Below, in pieces: positions 48,401 through 61,112 of a stretch of DNA of 64,000 nt. The DNA is from Trema orientale (taxonomy: Eukaryota; Streptophyta; Magnoliopsida; Rosales; Cannabaceae), in assembly GCA_002914845.1 (NCBI GenBank), contig JXTC01000329.1, forward strand, positions 254,396 to 318,395, given 5' to 3'. A model generated the notes under the pieces. It was not told where the DNA came from, made no database searches, and saw nothing but the letters and a program-made list of their open reading frames with translations. How positions within the stretch are numbered: position 1 is the first letter of the stretch; every line of letters starts with the position of its first letter. A program made the position numbers and the translations under genes.

Positions 48401-51400
48401 TTAAAGGAAATTCGTATCTTTTCAAAATTTACATAATTACCATCCTTGGAAGTCATTTAATTTCAGTTTTATCACAGGATATGGCTCGAGTGTCAAATCA
48501 TTTCATTAGAGGAAACAACCCAAAAAAATTTGCTTCTGTTTTGGTAAATTTTATGGGCAAGGTTAGTCTTTTTCTTTTCTTACTCTACCTTGATGTGGTT
48601 CTTTCTTTCGAGGTCAATCATAGATATGCTATGAGGTTGAGAGGTTCCCTGTGTCATAGCCTCCTGTAATAGGCAGATACTATGTAAATTGAAAGATAGT
48701 ATGCCTTGAGGTTTTCATTTTAAGAGGTCCTTTGATTTGTTACGTTTACAGTCTCTTTTGCAAATCTGATTTGTTTATTACTGCTGTAGAACAAACTGAT
48801 GTTCAAACCTTTTATTTCGTTTCCCATGACCAAGTATTTATATTTCTTATTTTCTCTTTCTTCGTTCAAGCAAAGAATTATTTGAAAATTATGCATCCCC
48901 TGTAGTCATTTTAACATATGTTGCACAGTAAGCTTGGTTATGGACTTACTGTGCATAGTTCCATCTGCAGTAGTCTTATCATACTTGTGTCTTTACTGCA
49001 TATTGTTTTAAGGTTCATTCATCTTGATCATGCAGTGTTATCCAGGAGAAGATGATTTGGCTATTGCACGGGCAATTCTAATGTAAGATTACTTTTTTTG
49101 ATAGGTTCTAATATAAGGTTAATCAACAATTAGATAGTGGCATACACTATATCTTTTGTTTGGTAAAGAGGAAATAAAATGGGAGGGAAGGAAAACATAG
49201 GAGGTAGGATGGAAAAGAAGGTGTATCTTTTATAGTTGTTTAGTATGTAGAGTGGAAAGAAAACTAGTTTGTTTTAAAATAATTATTTTACCATCTTAAT
49301 TATTATTTTAAAATTTGTGTGCAAGGTTAGTGTAGTGAATTCAATTCTTCCATTAACCAAACACGTTTACCCCTCTCTTTTCTCCATTTTGTTGGGAGAA
49401 AATTTTTGTGGGCCCTATCAATTTTTTTTCTCTCCACTGTTTCTCTTCTCTTCCTTTTATTCCCAACCCATTTTTCCATTTTCTCTTGACTTTACTCTCC
49501 TATCCTCTCTTCCTCTCCTTTTTTTCCCTCTTTCCAAATATAGGCTCTTATTGGTAGAGAGAAAAGAAAATGAGAAGGAAGGAAAAAAAAATAGGAGAGG
49601 GAAAAAATGTGTAGGATGGAGAAAGGGATAGGAACAGAAAAGAAAGGATAGGAGAAAATGTGTAGGATGAAAAAAGGGATAAGAAAGAAAGGGTAGAAGA
49701 GAAAATGGAAATGGGTTGTTTGGTAGAAAGGAAAAAGGAAGTGAAGAAAAAATAAAGAGAAAATGAGAGGGAAAAAAATTGGTGGGGCCTACAAAAACTT
49801 CGCCCCCTAATTGGAGTGAATAAGGGAAAAAATTATTTAGTTAATGAGTAGGATGAATTTACTAAACCACCCACACCAGTTTTTAAAATTAAAATATAGA
49901 GGTTGAAATAACCATTTTAAAATAAATTAGTTTTATTTCCTCTCTACGTACTAAACTATTGTAGAGGAAAGACACTTTCTTTTCCATTCTACACAGTTTC
50001 TCTCCCATTTCTTACTTCCCTCCCTAACATAGCCTAAGATTCTGTACAGCTCCAATTTCAAAACCCTCGATCAGCACTCCGTTTTTTCCCCTCCCCTTCT
50101 TTCAATGAGTTCCCATGACTCTTGCTACTATTATTCATACACGTTTTATATTGTGGTAGGTATTTATCTTCAGGTAATCTTAGAGATGCTAATCAACTAA
50201 TGGATGGAATAAAGAGTCAAGTTGAAGAGAAGCAGCTTGAGCTTCCCCAATCAGATTTGATCCAATTCATCATTTTCCTGCTGCAAACGTGAGTTGTATT
50301 TGATCTAATTTTGCACCATGTTTTGCAAATTTAGGCAGAAGATAGTTGCTTTACAGGACTATTCATTTCATTATCCAGTGGAAGGATGATATGCATTGTG
50401 CTCGATATGTCTATTACAGAATTAAACTTATTCGAAAAATTTTCTCAATACAGGTTGCAGAGAGATGCTTTGCCTCTTTTTAATATGCTAAAAGTGAACT
50501 ACAAATCAAGTATAGACAGAGATCCTTCTTTTAAAGAGGTATGCATTTCAGTCGGTGCCCAAAACTTCTATTGTTTGACTTTGACAACCAACTTCTTGTA
50601 TGTTTTTTGTATCAGCTGGTCAATGGTTTTATCAGCTATTATTGTTTTGATTTTGTTGTTGGCCTTGTGCAAGTGTGATTCTTATATAAGGATTATGTTT
50701 CAGTTGCTAGATGACATTGCAGAAAAGTTCTATGGAGTACGACGTAGAAATCCCTTGCAAGGAATGTTTGGCGATATCTTCAAGGTGTGTATGTCTGACT
50801 TATGGTAATGTTATCACCTATTCTTATGCTAGGACTTGTCACATATGTGGATGGTTAGGTTTATGGTAACGTCTTGGAAAGATGTAGAGAATGAGATCCC
50901 AGTATTGAAAGTCTGTGAAGGAACCTAGAAGTAGGTGAGGGATAAGACCTTTGTTCCATTCCTGAGGGCTACATATTTTGTGAATTACCACTAGTTTCAT
51001 GCTCCCCAAAGATCGTAATCGTAGGATTTGGCAGTGAATTTAGTTTCAAACTCGCCCATCAAGTGGGTTCGGGAATTTATAGGACATCCAGAAGAAGAGA
51101 TTGCGATCCCATCAAATTATTTTACTTTCAATTTTTTCTTCGACATTAGTTCTTCATCATTCTCGTAGTAATTTATTCTGGAATCTTACTATCTAATTAA
51201 GCAGTTTTGTGCATCATTTTTGGTTTCTGGTCCGATCATAAGTTAAATATAATAATGTGAAGTCGGTGTGTGTGTGTGTGAACACATGACTGGGCAAAAG
51301 CTATCAACGTTGATATTCAAGTCTCCTTTCATTTTTTTTTTTTTGAATTATCTGTTTTAAAGTCAAACGGGGTTCTTACTTGGTATATGTATTCTTATTG

Positions 51401-51423
51401 TGCAGATGATGGGGGCTGAATAG
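45487..51423 (+). CDS. GET4: GET4 homologue, guided entry of tail-anchored proteins
   Basis: Cytosolic pre-targeting factor that hands tail-anchored membrane proteins to the ATPase GET3 for ER insertion. Exons are 45487-45534, 46171-46250, 46679-46757, 47211-47292, 47557-47707, 48082-48172, 48478-48561, 49036-49082, 50160-50288, 50454-50538, 50704-50784 and 51406-51423: 975 nt, 324 aa, the usual family length. The protein starts [20 protein letters not shown]. It contains [53 protein letters not shown] and [19 protein letters not shown], and ends [13 protein letters not shown]. It is all helical, as expected for a TPR-like solenoid. Intron 8 (49083-50159) holds a hairpin element. The splice joins are all in phase and the assignment is firm. 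Confidence 0.95.
49150..50035. mobile_element. Hairpin MITE-like element in GET4 intron 8
   Basis: Arms of about 270 bp, at about 49160-49370 and 49830-50035, are inverted relatives of each other (GAGGAAATAAAA, GGGAGGGAAG, TTGTTTAGTATGTAGAG). A second, inner purine/pyrimidine hairpin lies between them. It contributes most of this intron's length. The ends and target duplication are not resolved. Confidence 0.65.
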
Positions 51424-51700
51424 CAATTCAATGGCAATTTTAAGATCTTCCTGCTTCAATAGATATTCCGGCAATTCGACTTTTATTCTTCCCTTTGGAA
51501 AGGATTGATTGATTTCTCTTGTTCTGATAGTGTTATCTTTTTCAGCAGCTGTAGAGATAGACCAAGTAATTTTTTTTGGAGCGAGGGAGGGGCACAGTCT
51601 ATCAAATTGTACAACTTATTGTGGTTTCTCATCGTGTGACCATCCCTTCTCTCTCTCTCTCTCTCTCTCACATTTAGCAATTAGCATTCCCTTATATTTT
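51424..51700 (+). other. GET4 3'UTR
   Basis: Sequence following the GET4 stop codon. A (CT)n run at about 51649-51670 lies at its probable end. No coding content recognised. Confidence 0.45.
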
Positions 51701-52210
51701 GTTTTCCTCAGTTTTCTTAGCAACCAAACAGGTAGCAAAATTTTATTAGAGTTTGAAACGAGCATAATTCCTTATGTGCTGAACATATCAAATTTTTCCA
51801 ACTCAGAGGTCACACTCACATCCGCTGCATCCAAGGAGCAAGAATTAATTCCTGTGGAGAAAGGAAAACCAACAATTTACCTTATTGGAGGGAAACATGG
51901 AGTGTTATGAGCTAGTCATTGATCATGAAAATTACTCCATTGTCCTTGGTGAAGTTATGCGTTGTGTGGTCAAACCTCCTTCAGGTGATAAAATTAGGAT
52001 GAAAGAAGAATCCTCCGAAAAAAAAATATTCATGTTTCAATCTCTGCTCAGCCATAAGAACTTTTAGAAAAACAAAAGAAAAGGAAAATCCAAATAAAGA
52101 AAAAGAAGAAGACAACAGGCTGAAGGAGAAACTGTAGTTGCGTGGCCGTAGTAAGAAGACAAGAAACAACCATACTCGACCCGGAGAGTTGGCAAGAATT
52201 AATACAAATG
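51680..52210. repeat. Duplicated 3' region, copy 1
   Basis: Direct, diverged duplicate of about 54120-54560: shared words include CATGTTTCAAT, CAGCCATAAGAA (AAGCCATAAGAA in copy 2), GTTTGAAA with GAGCAT, and CTGAAG with GAAACT near its far end. It includes the orphan exon. Confidence 0.75.
51912..51976 (-). pseudogene. Orphan last exon of the ureidoglycolate lyase-like gene
   Basis: On the minus strand it reads DHTTHNFTKDNGVIFMIND and a stop, closely matching exon 3 of the intact gene at 54320-54385 (DHTTHHFTKENGVVFLIDD). No clean AG acceptor in the right phase is visible directly before it. The surrounding 0.5 kb is also duplicated. It is either a remnant of a second tandem gene or an unused alternative terminal exon. 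Confidence 0.75.
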
Positions 52211-52377
52211 GCGTCCACCCTTGTTTGTTCGATTTTTTTCAGTGTGTTGGAGAGAAGCTGAAGGGAAGTGACTGTTATACTAATAATTAACATGTATAAT
52301 GTCGTATAATATCCTTGTATTTTACAGTTTTTTTAAAATGAAGTTTTTTTAGAAAAACCCTTTCGAATTTAATATTT

Positions 52378-52920
52378 TGGGAAATTAGGTGAAATACATC
52401 CTTATAAGAGTGAGTTTTAGAAAATACACCCCTTTTAAAAATAAAGGGTATAAAAAGACTCATAGACTTTAAGTCGAGGGCACCAGACAGGGTGTCGAGA
52501 GCTAGATTAGGTGTCTAGAAACTTGATAGAAAAATAAAATGTATATTTAAGTGTTCAGCATTGGACATGGCTACACAGGGTGTCGAGCCGCGCTAGATAA
52601 GGGTGTGCTAGATAAGGTATCTAGAAAGGGGTGTGTTAGACAAGGTATCTAGAAAGGGGTGTGCTAGACAAGGTATCTAGAAACTTGACAGAAAAAAAAG
52701 GTACATTTGAGTATTTAGCACTAGACAGCGCTAAACAGGATATCGAGTCGTGCTAAATAGGGTGTCTAGAAACTCGACCTCCTATGTCCAGCCAAAATGT
52801 GGACCCTTGATGAGATAAGTGATTGGGGCATTTTTGTATTTAAAATAATTTAAAACTTAAAAAGGTGTATTCATCAAAAAATTATTAAGAAGGGAGTATT
52901 TTGCAAAGAATCCCATTGAT
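52378..52920. repeat. Inverted-ended repeat with ~32-bp internal tandem units
   Basis: The outer parts (TACACCCCTTTT near 52425 and AAAAAGGTGTATT near 52860) are inverted. The middle contains nearly three direct units of GGTGTGCTAGACAAGGTATC plus TAGAAAGG (52601-52683) and repeated GTGTCGAG/GTGTCTAGAAAC phrases. Probably transposon-derived. Confidence 0.55.
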
Positions 52921-54319
52921 TTTTATTATAAAGAGTTATATTTTGCCTATTTTTTAAATTCAGCCTCCTCATATCATCATAATTAGGAAAACTGATGGGA
53001 ATAACAAAATTACCCTAAGTAAATGTAACATTTAGATTTGTAATAATTCAAGAAGTTTTTATATTAGTTTCCAAACAATATTTCAATTTTTTAAATTTCA
53101 AAAGACCTCACAAATAATAAAATAGTTAATCATAAATAATAAAATAGTTAAAAAAGTACATAGATACTCGTTCTCTTAAGCATATTTTCATAAATACCCT
53201 TTATTATTTTTATTTCACCAATACCCGTTTCTTAAGAAATGTATAACACAAGTATTTTATATATAAAATGTAGTCATGAATAAAAATTATACCTAAAAAA
53301 TCGGTATTATTTTGAAATGTATAACGTAGATATAAATTTATACTATAATGTAAACTATAGACAAATTTACATTGTAAATGAATACTATACATGTTTTATA
53401 CATAAAATGTATACTTAGAAAGGAGTGTTTTCGAAATAAAATAAAAAATTGTTATTTGTAAATAAGGCCGAAAAATGGATATTAGGTATAAATTTCTCAA
53501 CATACTTTCTATACAATTATCTATATATCCAAATACAAAGCAAAAATATAAGATAAACCTAAATCTACCATCCACTAAGGATAATTTTGTCATTTCATAT
53601 TGATTTTTTCAATTTAGTTTATTTGAAAAGGTCGGATTTTAAAAATCGTCAAATTACAAAACTTTTTGTAATAAAAAAAATCAAATCTAAGAGGGTTTTT
53701 CCATATTTCTTAAGCCACAAGGGGTTTCGAAGAAAAAAAGAAAAAAGAGTTGAAATATAAGGACATTTTATGACGTTTTTTTAATAGAAAGGTAAAAATC
53801 ACTAACACTGTGAGAATTAGCAGTTGGATTACCATTAGATGATGATCCAACAACTAAAAAAAAATACCTATGTATAGGTAAAAAAAAAAAAACCTGTTGG
53901 ATTGGCAATTTTTATATATATATATGAAAGCAAAACGCTGCGTATATATTAGTTACATAACATGAATACATGATTGGACAACAGCTTTCTCTGTTCGATT
54001 TACTTATCAAAACAGTAAGCGAAACAATTGTGTTTGTTTCCCTCGTTTTTATTAGCAACAGAACAACAAATTTCTCATTTATCAGAGACTGAGATGAGCA
54101 TGGTTCACAGAATCATGTGCACTGTCTGTTTGCCTCAGCTTTCTTATCAGAGTTTGAAATGAGCATGGTTCATCGTTTACCGTACACAACAGATTTTTAT
54201 AGCATCAGGGATCTAAGTCTCTGTGTCTTCAGGACTAACACGTAGCTCTTACGGAGAAAGAGGAGTTGACAATTTACATTATGAGGGGTTGAAACCGAAC
54301 CATAAAATGTCATAATATA
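52921..54319. other. AT-rich spacer with a partial MITE
   Basis: No gene. About 53820-53915 carries an inverted relative of the MITE ends found at 2991-3220 (TACCTATGTATAGGTA, CCTGTTGGATTGGCAA). Confidence 0.45.
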
Positions 54320-56110
54320 CTAGTCGTCGATCAAGAAAACGACCCCATTTTCCTTAGTGAAGTGATGAGTTGTATGATCAACCAACTGCAGAGAAAAGAG
54401 AGACATAATCATGTTTCAATATCTGCCTAAGCCATAAGAAGCTATTAGAAAAACTGCTATTCCAAAATTACAAACTGAAGGGGGAAACTATAGTAGCATG
54501 ACTACAGAACAAGAAAAGAGGAAGCTAACATAACCCTCGAGTCAAGTCACTCAACCAGGAGATTTACTACTAATGAGTAACACAAAAGGGGTGCACCAAA
54601 CTTTGACCTTTTAGCTTTTTTTGATGTGATAAAGAGAGAAGGGTGGGAAGAGAAAAGGGATGTCTGGTGAACAAAGTCAACAGACCCCAGATGTCAGGAT
54701 AAGCATCGTCTTGAGGAAAATAATGATTTCTACTTTTGTGAGCTCAAATAATAGAGTATAACAACCAAATTCCATTAATAGAACTAGTACTATTGTGGCT
54801 TGACAACTTACTGATAATCAGTCTATGGGTGGGGTTTTAGTACCCGAAAGCTAACCGAATGATATCACTAAATCACATACATATAAAAGCTTTTTGAGCA
54901 ACTTCACCAGAAGCAAAAAGAAAGGGATGAATGAACATCACTGCTTTCACGAAAAAGCAATTACAAGATGATTGATTTGAACGATATGGGCACAGAGTTC
55001 AGATACAATTGTACCGAGTTGCAAGTTCGAATGACAAGGTAACGAGAAAATAAGCGGCTTTCCAAAACATAATGCCATAAACCAATGCAGATTTCAATCT
55101 TATTCCAGTCTCGTAATGAAAAAGGAGATATCAAAACCAGGCAATTTTCGCAATAACAATGCAAGCATATCATAAACATAAGGCAGGTTTACTAATATGT
55201 AATGAAAAGAATTATCACAGGAAAGTTCTTGGAAAAAACAGAAAATGATTAAAACAAGAGTCAAAAATCATGCTCTTTCTCTCCTAACTTCACTAATTAC
55301 ACTAAGGCAACCAAAAATTGTTTCCTAATTGTGTAAATAAAAGGAGAACATTCTCTTATATCTTTCTTATTACGCTCTATTATGGACTAGTAAACGTGAC
55401 CATAGTTTCAATCCAGTTCTAGCAATTTCAGAAAAGAAATACAGTAAAATGCACAATATAACAAGCTCTTACATTGGTATCAGTGAGCTCCAGATTATAG
55501 AAATCCATAGTCTCAGGCTTGAATATTGGCCCAGCGTGCCAAGTCCCACGATTGAGCTTAATAAACTTTGGACCTGAAATTTTGAACACACGAACCTCCT
55601 CAACACGAGGAGGCTCATACAGATGACCACACGAAGACTTCACAACGTTCTTGCCCGAATCACTCGAATTTTCCAATACGGATGGCTTAGCCACTCCAAG
55701 GTACCATTCATGGCCGCCGATTGAACCCAAACACTGGGTCACGCTCGCGTGGTGCGTAATCGTCGCGAATTTCAGAGGCCGCTTCTCAATTTTCATGATG
55801 TACAACCTGTTCGATACAAAGAAACCCTAAAATCAAACCATAGATTTCGTAAAAAGGGGTTTTGGTCTTGGTACCCGATTATGATTGAATACGAAACCCT
55901 AGGAGAGAGAAAATGTTATCAATGGCTGAAATTTCTTGACCTGGGAATTCCACGGCTGAGATCGAGTTGAGCATCTTCGGGGCCGAATACATCGCCGTCA
56001 GGGGAGGCTTCGACGACCTGGCCGAACTCCTCGAACGTCGCCGGAGTTGCTTCGATCGGCTTCAGCTTGATCGGCACCGGCGCCGGCTGCTGTCCGCGGG
56101 AAATTTCCAT
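54320..56110 (-). CDS. Ureidoglycolate lyase-like (PF04115) protein, three exons
   Basis: Cupin-like protein of the ureidoglycolate lyase family (bacterial AllA; plant relatives At2g35810 and At2g35820). In bacteria the enzyme splits ureidoglycolate to glyoxylate and urea. In plants the established ureidoglycolate step uses an unrelated amidohydrolase, so the plant role is uncertain. Exons are 56110-55941, 55806-55473 and 54385-54320: 570 nt, 189 aa. Motifs in order: KLKPIEATPATFEEFGQVVE, DAQLDLSRGIPR, KFATITHHASVTQCLGSIGG, WYLGVAKPS, FIKLNRGTWHAGP, DFYNLELTDTN, then exon 3 LVDHTTHHFTKENG. The short last exon is about 1.1 kb from exon 2. A duplicate of that exon lies downstream at 51912-51976. 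Confidence 0.92.
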
Positions 56111-56309
56111 TTTTGCCCTTCGGATAGAGAGAGAAAGAGGGGTGGTTCTACTGCGAGAATTAGACGGATAAGAAAACAACTGTAGAGGGAACACGACTCG
56201 TTGTGCCATATGAACGGTGTCGTTTCTCTTTAGGCTCTTCTGTAAAACGACAGTATATTTACAACGAATAAGAATGTGAAATTGCGTTAACAACCCCGTG
56301 TTAAGCTAA

Positions 56310-56650
56310 TAAGGATCAGTTTGGTTTAACTTTTTAATAAGCTAAAAGTACTTTTCGGATAATCTGTTAGCTAAAAAGTGTTTGTAAAAATCTGAAAATC
56401 AGATTATTCAATAAGTTTTAACAAAATTGGCACAAAACAGCTTTAACTTTTAGATTATACAGAAATCTACACTATCTTTTAATGAATAAATCATAAATAC
56501 CTAACTTAAAAGTAAAAATACCATGCATTTAATTGAATTTACTTTTATATCAATTTTTTTAAAAAGTATTAATATATTTAAATCATAATTAACTAAAATA
56601 CTTTTCATGTTAATTATTTTGAAGTAATTACAAATACAAACAAAAACACA
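56310..56650. repeat. Dispersed repeat, partner of 18395-18885
   Basis: Starts GGATCAGTTTGGTTTAAC and matches the reverse complement of the copy upstream of the PWWP gene over several hundred bases, with many substitutions. Confidence 0.5.
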
Positions 56651-56804
56651 TCAAACTAAAAAAAAACGCTTGAAAACGCACAACTATCTGAGCTCGAAAC
56701 ATACTTGATTTAGAGGTAAATATCCTCTTCATCAGTATACGAGGGTGAAAAGAATGAAAGAAAAGAAAAGTAGAAAGAGGAATGAGGGATTAGAGATAAC
56801 GTGG

Positions 56805-56807
<3 letters not shown>

Positions 56808-56841
<34 letters not shown>
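56808..56841. repeat. (GA)n microsatellite
   Basis: About 17 GA units. Confidence 0.95.
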
Positions 56842-56846
<5 letters not shown>

Positions 56847-59800
56847 AAGAGAGGGGAGAAAATAGATTAAAGGATAATTTAAGAAAATAAGGGTATAGAA
56901 AGTAGTAATTACCATCCTAACATGACTCAGCATATTACACATGACAGTGATGTCAGAAATGATGGGATTAGCTGCAGAAAAAGAAGGATTTTTGTTGATG
57001 GTAGTTAATGCTGGAAATTATTTACAAAAAATGTGACAAAATCAAAGATGAGCGGAAGCATGGAAAGCAAAATTTTTTCTTGATTATACTTTTTCATAAA
57101 ATCTTTTAGGATCTTTGTTATGATCTAAATACATATAAGAGATTGTGTACCTCAACCAATGAGTCTCCTTCTTAAGCACTTTGGAACTCATCAATGATCT
57201 CCTGAAGGATCGTCTTGAGCCTAATTGCAATTGCTTTTTTAACAATCTTATACAAGACTAAATTTTCTCTACTAAATTACTTGTTCTCTTCAGTTCTCTC
57301 CTACAAACATAGCCTATATTCTCACTTTGCATCCTTGTGCATCTTGGCTGCATTAGTTTCGACGAGTTTTATTCCAAAAATCAGCCAATTTGCAAAGCCA
57401 AGTTTTTTTTTTATTTAAATTTTTTAAATATATATAATAATTTTAAGAGCTATAAGAGGGTTAAGCGATTTTCCCTTCAATAGTCAATGATTTTCCCTCC
57501 AAAGATAAATTTTAAGAGCATTAATTAATCTAACCATCACTCACATGTCGGCTCATTGGATTATACGTAGCAAAGAAAAAAAAGTTAAATGAAAGTAATA
57601 GATTTCGTGTTGAAAGATGAACGTTTTGAAGTACTTCAAATATCAAAATGGCATTCGGGGTGATATTTGGAGTTGTAGGATTAATTGAAAGACTATAAAA
57701 CATTAAAGAAATTTTCGTCATTTATTGTATTAGTCTTTCTCTTTTATTTTTTCCAATGGAAAGTTATATCATTCATTTAAAATGAAAGAATAATTAGTTG
57801 TTTAATATTCTTTCAATTTAAACAATTAATTTGTTCTAATAAAAATAGTTAATTTATCATTGGTCTAAGATTCTTAGGAGTATATATGAGTGTGTGGGAA
57901 GAGAGAGGTTAGAAATCTACTTAGGCTAATTTATGTATAAATTTCATAATAATTTTTTTTTTAAATCTTTGTTAAGCTTGATCAGTCTTTTTTTCTTTTT
58001 CTTTTGTTTTTGGAATAAATTGTCATGTTCATTTGAAAGAGAACATATTTGTATATATTTTTTAATTTTGTGTGTCAACATGAAATTTTTTTTTCCAGGG
58101 TGCCTCTTAACATTGACAATTGACAAAAGTCAAAAGATGTTAATATAATTCTCTCTGAACAGAAGCACAATTACTATAATATGGACCTGGCAATTCTTTT
58201 AGATCGATCGACTATCATATCATGACAGAAAGATAACGTTCTGTATACACATTGAAAAGGGAAAAAGAAGATACAACAATACAAATAACGAGAAGTACAG
58301 TTAATTAGGGTGTTTTCCAAAAAAAAAAAAAGGTGAACAATAAAGTCTTCATTTATGGAGAATACACATCTTTCTATTAATGTTATGTTATGATACCAAT
58401 TAAACGAGTCTCATGTCTCAGTTTGAATTGCTTTTTCAATATTTTTTCATTATTAATATTATTTCTGTATTATGATTTTAAGAAACGAACGTCACTAATA
58501 TAATAACTACCGCTAATTTATACAGTAACTATCGGTCATTTATATAGTAATAATACTTGATTAGAAAAGTCATTTTGAAAAAATATTCTTGAGAAGAAAA
58601 AGCCATTTGAGTTCAAATTACTTAGATAGGTCCATTTCCCTTTGATTTAATTTGTTAGAGGTAAGAAGATCATAATATATGTATATATATAATATATGCA
58701 TAAGCAAAGCACTTCAAAGACTTCCCATGTAACTTTCTTGTATTTAATTACTCAAAAGTGTGTTTAGCTAAATAGAACTTATTATTTCACGGCGATATAT
58801 AACAGATATATAGGGGAACGAGTTCAATTATTATTATTTTTTTTCAATTTTCTATAGATAGGAAAATTAATTTTGAACTTTAATTAAAATTTAACGGTTA
58901 TAATTAATTATTTACAGATTCTAATGTGAAATAAATAATCCTATCTTATATAATTGGATATAGGAGAACGTACATGTCATGGTGCCTTTGGCAAAGGCCA
59001 TGGATCGCCAGCTTTTTTCCTAGCAAAGGGCAATCTGATTCTGACCATGAACAACAAGACGTCGTTTTTGGTCGAGTTTGGGACCATATATATGATTATA
59101 CTCAATTGTTTATTTAATCCCACATATATATCTATATATATCGATATCTTTGTCGAAATAAAGTGAAAATGGGGTAGAGTTCCTTTTATGCAACAAGTAC
59201 ACACAAGTCACTATTAATAGATTCTCATATGCTTTTGGTTTGGATCTTGTTGTATATATAATTAACGTAAATCTTAAGCAATATATAATATCAAGTACTG
59301 GTTATTTGAATCTCCCTAGCTATGCTATATATGGCCCTTTAGACTAAAGTGACTCGATTCTGCAGGTAAAGGATTTTTGTGGCCTTTTTCGCTAGAAAAT
59401 TTCGGCTTTGACATATAAAAGTTGTGTCGTTTCAAGTGGGTTTAAAAAGATGTATGGGTTTGGTTGCTTTTGGAAAAGTTATTAAAAGGTCAATCATTGT
59501 GGATCCCTAATAGTCGTGGTTTATTCAGATTCACTACTTGCATGTTTGCTTTAATTAATTAATCCCTCTTTAAACTCATTCGTTATTTTCAATATTTTAA
59601 TTTAACTTCTCTCTTTTTAGTAATCGGGTGTATGTACATGGATTTGATTAATTTGTTGCAAAGCATATGAACTCCAGAACTTTTAGTTACGAAAAGGTAT
59701 TAGATAATTATTTTGGATATCATAATATTTAATTGATCGAGTTAAGTGATCATTGAACAATGAGATTATATATTCCCACAAAAAAGAAGATATAGCAAAT

Positions 59801-60163
59801 ATAATGTGGCAAACCGAAGGCAATTAATCCCCGAAAAAAAAAAAAAATGAAAACTGAAGGCAGTTAAGTAGCAGCTAGCTAGATAGCGGAGTGACATTGA
59901 AAAAGGGAAACAAATCTTGTCTTTTTACTGGTGTCTTATTCTCTGCATACCCAATTGTTATTTGACACATCATTTTATTACACTTTCAAAAATTTGAAAT
60001 AACAAATCAATGCTAAATGCTTTTCTATTTAAATTAAGAAGTCAAAGTTTAATTGTTTAGGCAACGAAAAATGGTTGCTGAACAAGCATAAAAACATCTT
60101 AAATTGCATTTAGTTTTCTTATACCTTATATAAAAAAAAATTACATCTCAAGCTGCTTAAAAA

Positions 60164-60541
60164 TAGATTTAATTACTCTAGTATCCATAAACTATTGAAA
60201 ATGTCTCAATTTAGTCCCCGAAATTGATTCTTAGACTTTTTAAAGTTTATTCTGTTAAATATCTTTCAACTTTAAAGGTACATTAGTTATTTCATACAAA
60301 AATTAATATTAGCTAGTATGGGTCACTAAAGTTTGAATGAACTTTCGATTTAGTCCTTTTTATATTAACCGTTTAACAAAAAATACTGAAAAGGTCTAAC
60401 AGAGATTAGTTTTCATTTGTGGGCTTAAAAAAAAAATGCTAAATTTAAGGGTAAAAATAAAAAAAATTAAAATTCAAGGGTTAAAAGGAGATTTCCAATA
60501 GTTTAAGAACTAATGAGGTGAAAGGTGATCTATTAATACTC
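60164..60541. mobile_element. MITE-like element with TAGT-CC-ATAAACTATTG ends
   Basis: The left end TCTAGTATCCATAAACTATT and, inverted, the right end (AATAGTTTAAGAACTAATGAG) resemble the termini of plant MULE-type MITEs. Its interior is AT-rich, without a transposase. The target duplication is not clear. Confidence 0.5.
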
Positions 60542-60756
60542 GGAAATAAATGCTAGTGTTGCGGGGATTCGTAGCACGCAGTCGTACTAGGCGTTGGCAT
60601 TAAGCCTCCATTAATTATTTTCAACAGATTAATTAAAAACTACAACTAACCTTTTTTCTAAATTTTAAACAATACTCTTCTAGATCTATATATACGTAGT
60701 ACGGTACTAATATTAAGCAGCAGTACATACCATGTCAACCACAAATAAGTTTTAGG

Positions 60757-61046
60757 GGCTTATAGAAATATGATCAAATTTTGGGCCCAATTTCAGTAAA
60801 TGTCCTTTTTTCAAATGTTATAGCAAAATGTCCGGTATATATGCATATATACCAAGTGTAAAATTTTATATACCAAGTATAAAAAATTATATACCCAGTG
60901 CATTTCAGTACAGTAACTAAAATTGGTACATATGCGTATCTACCAAGTGCAAAAATCTATATACCTGGACATTTAGCTATAAAATTTTAAAAATGGACAT
61001 CTACTTAATCAAATTTAAAATTTTGGCCATCCACCTAAATTTCTCT
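60757..61046 (+). mobile_element. Copy E of the MULE-like MITE family, 290 bp
   Basis: Nearly the same organisation as 14254-14531: about 85-bp imperfect inverted ends (TTATAGAAAT..., TTATAGC-AAATGTCC) around TATATACCAAGTGTAAAA-like units. The flanks AAGTTTTAGG and AAGTTTTTCC are a decayed 9-10-bp duplication. Confidence 0.7.
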
Positions 61047-61069
61047 AAGTTTTTCCTCTTATATATACA

Positions 61070-61112
61070 CATGGGCGAGACAGTAAAGGCCAACATGGGC
61101 GAGACAGTAAAG
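61070..61112 (+). repeat. 21-bp direct repeat
   Basis: ATGGGCGAGACAGTAAAGGCC occurs twice, separated only by AAC. It is unrelated to any gene seen. Confidence 0.9.

Larger units (their letters stand above)
56111..60163. other. Intergenic region, repeats only
   Basis: Holds the upstream region of the lyase-like gene, the dispersed repeat at 56310-56650 and a GA microsatellite, then AT-rich DNA to 60.1 kb. I see no supported gene in it; short open frames here lack codon character and family matches. Confidence 0.45.

Noticed and set aside
58954-59166. Frame starting with a GERTCHGAFGKGHG-type sequence and a nearby GCCTTTGGCAAAGGC palindrome
   Set aside because: Considered as a small gene or miRNA precursor, but no long stem, family match or splice signals support either.
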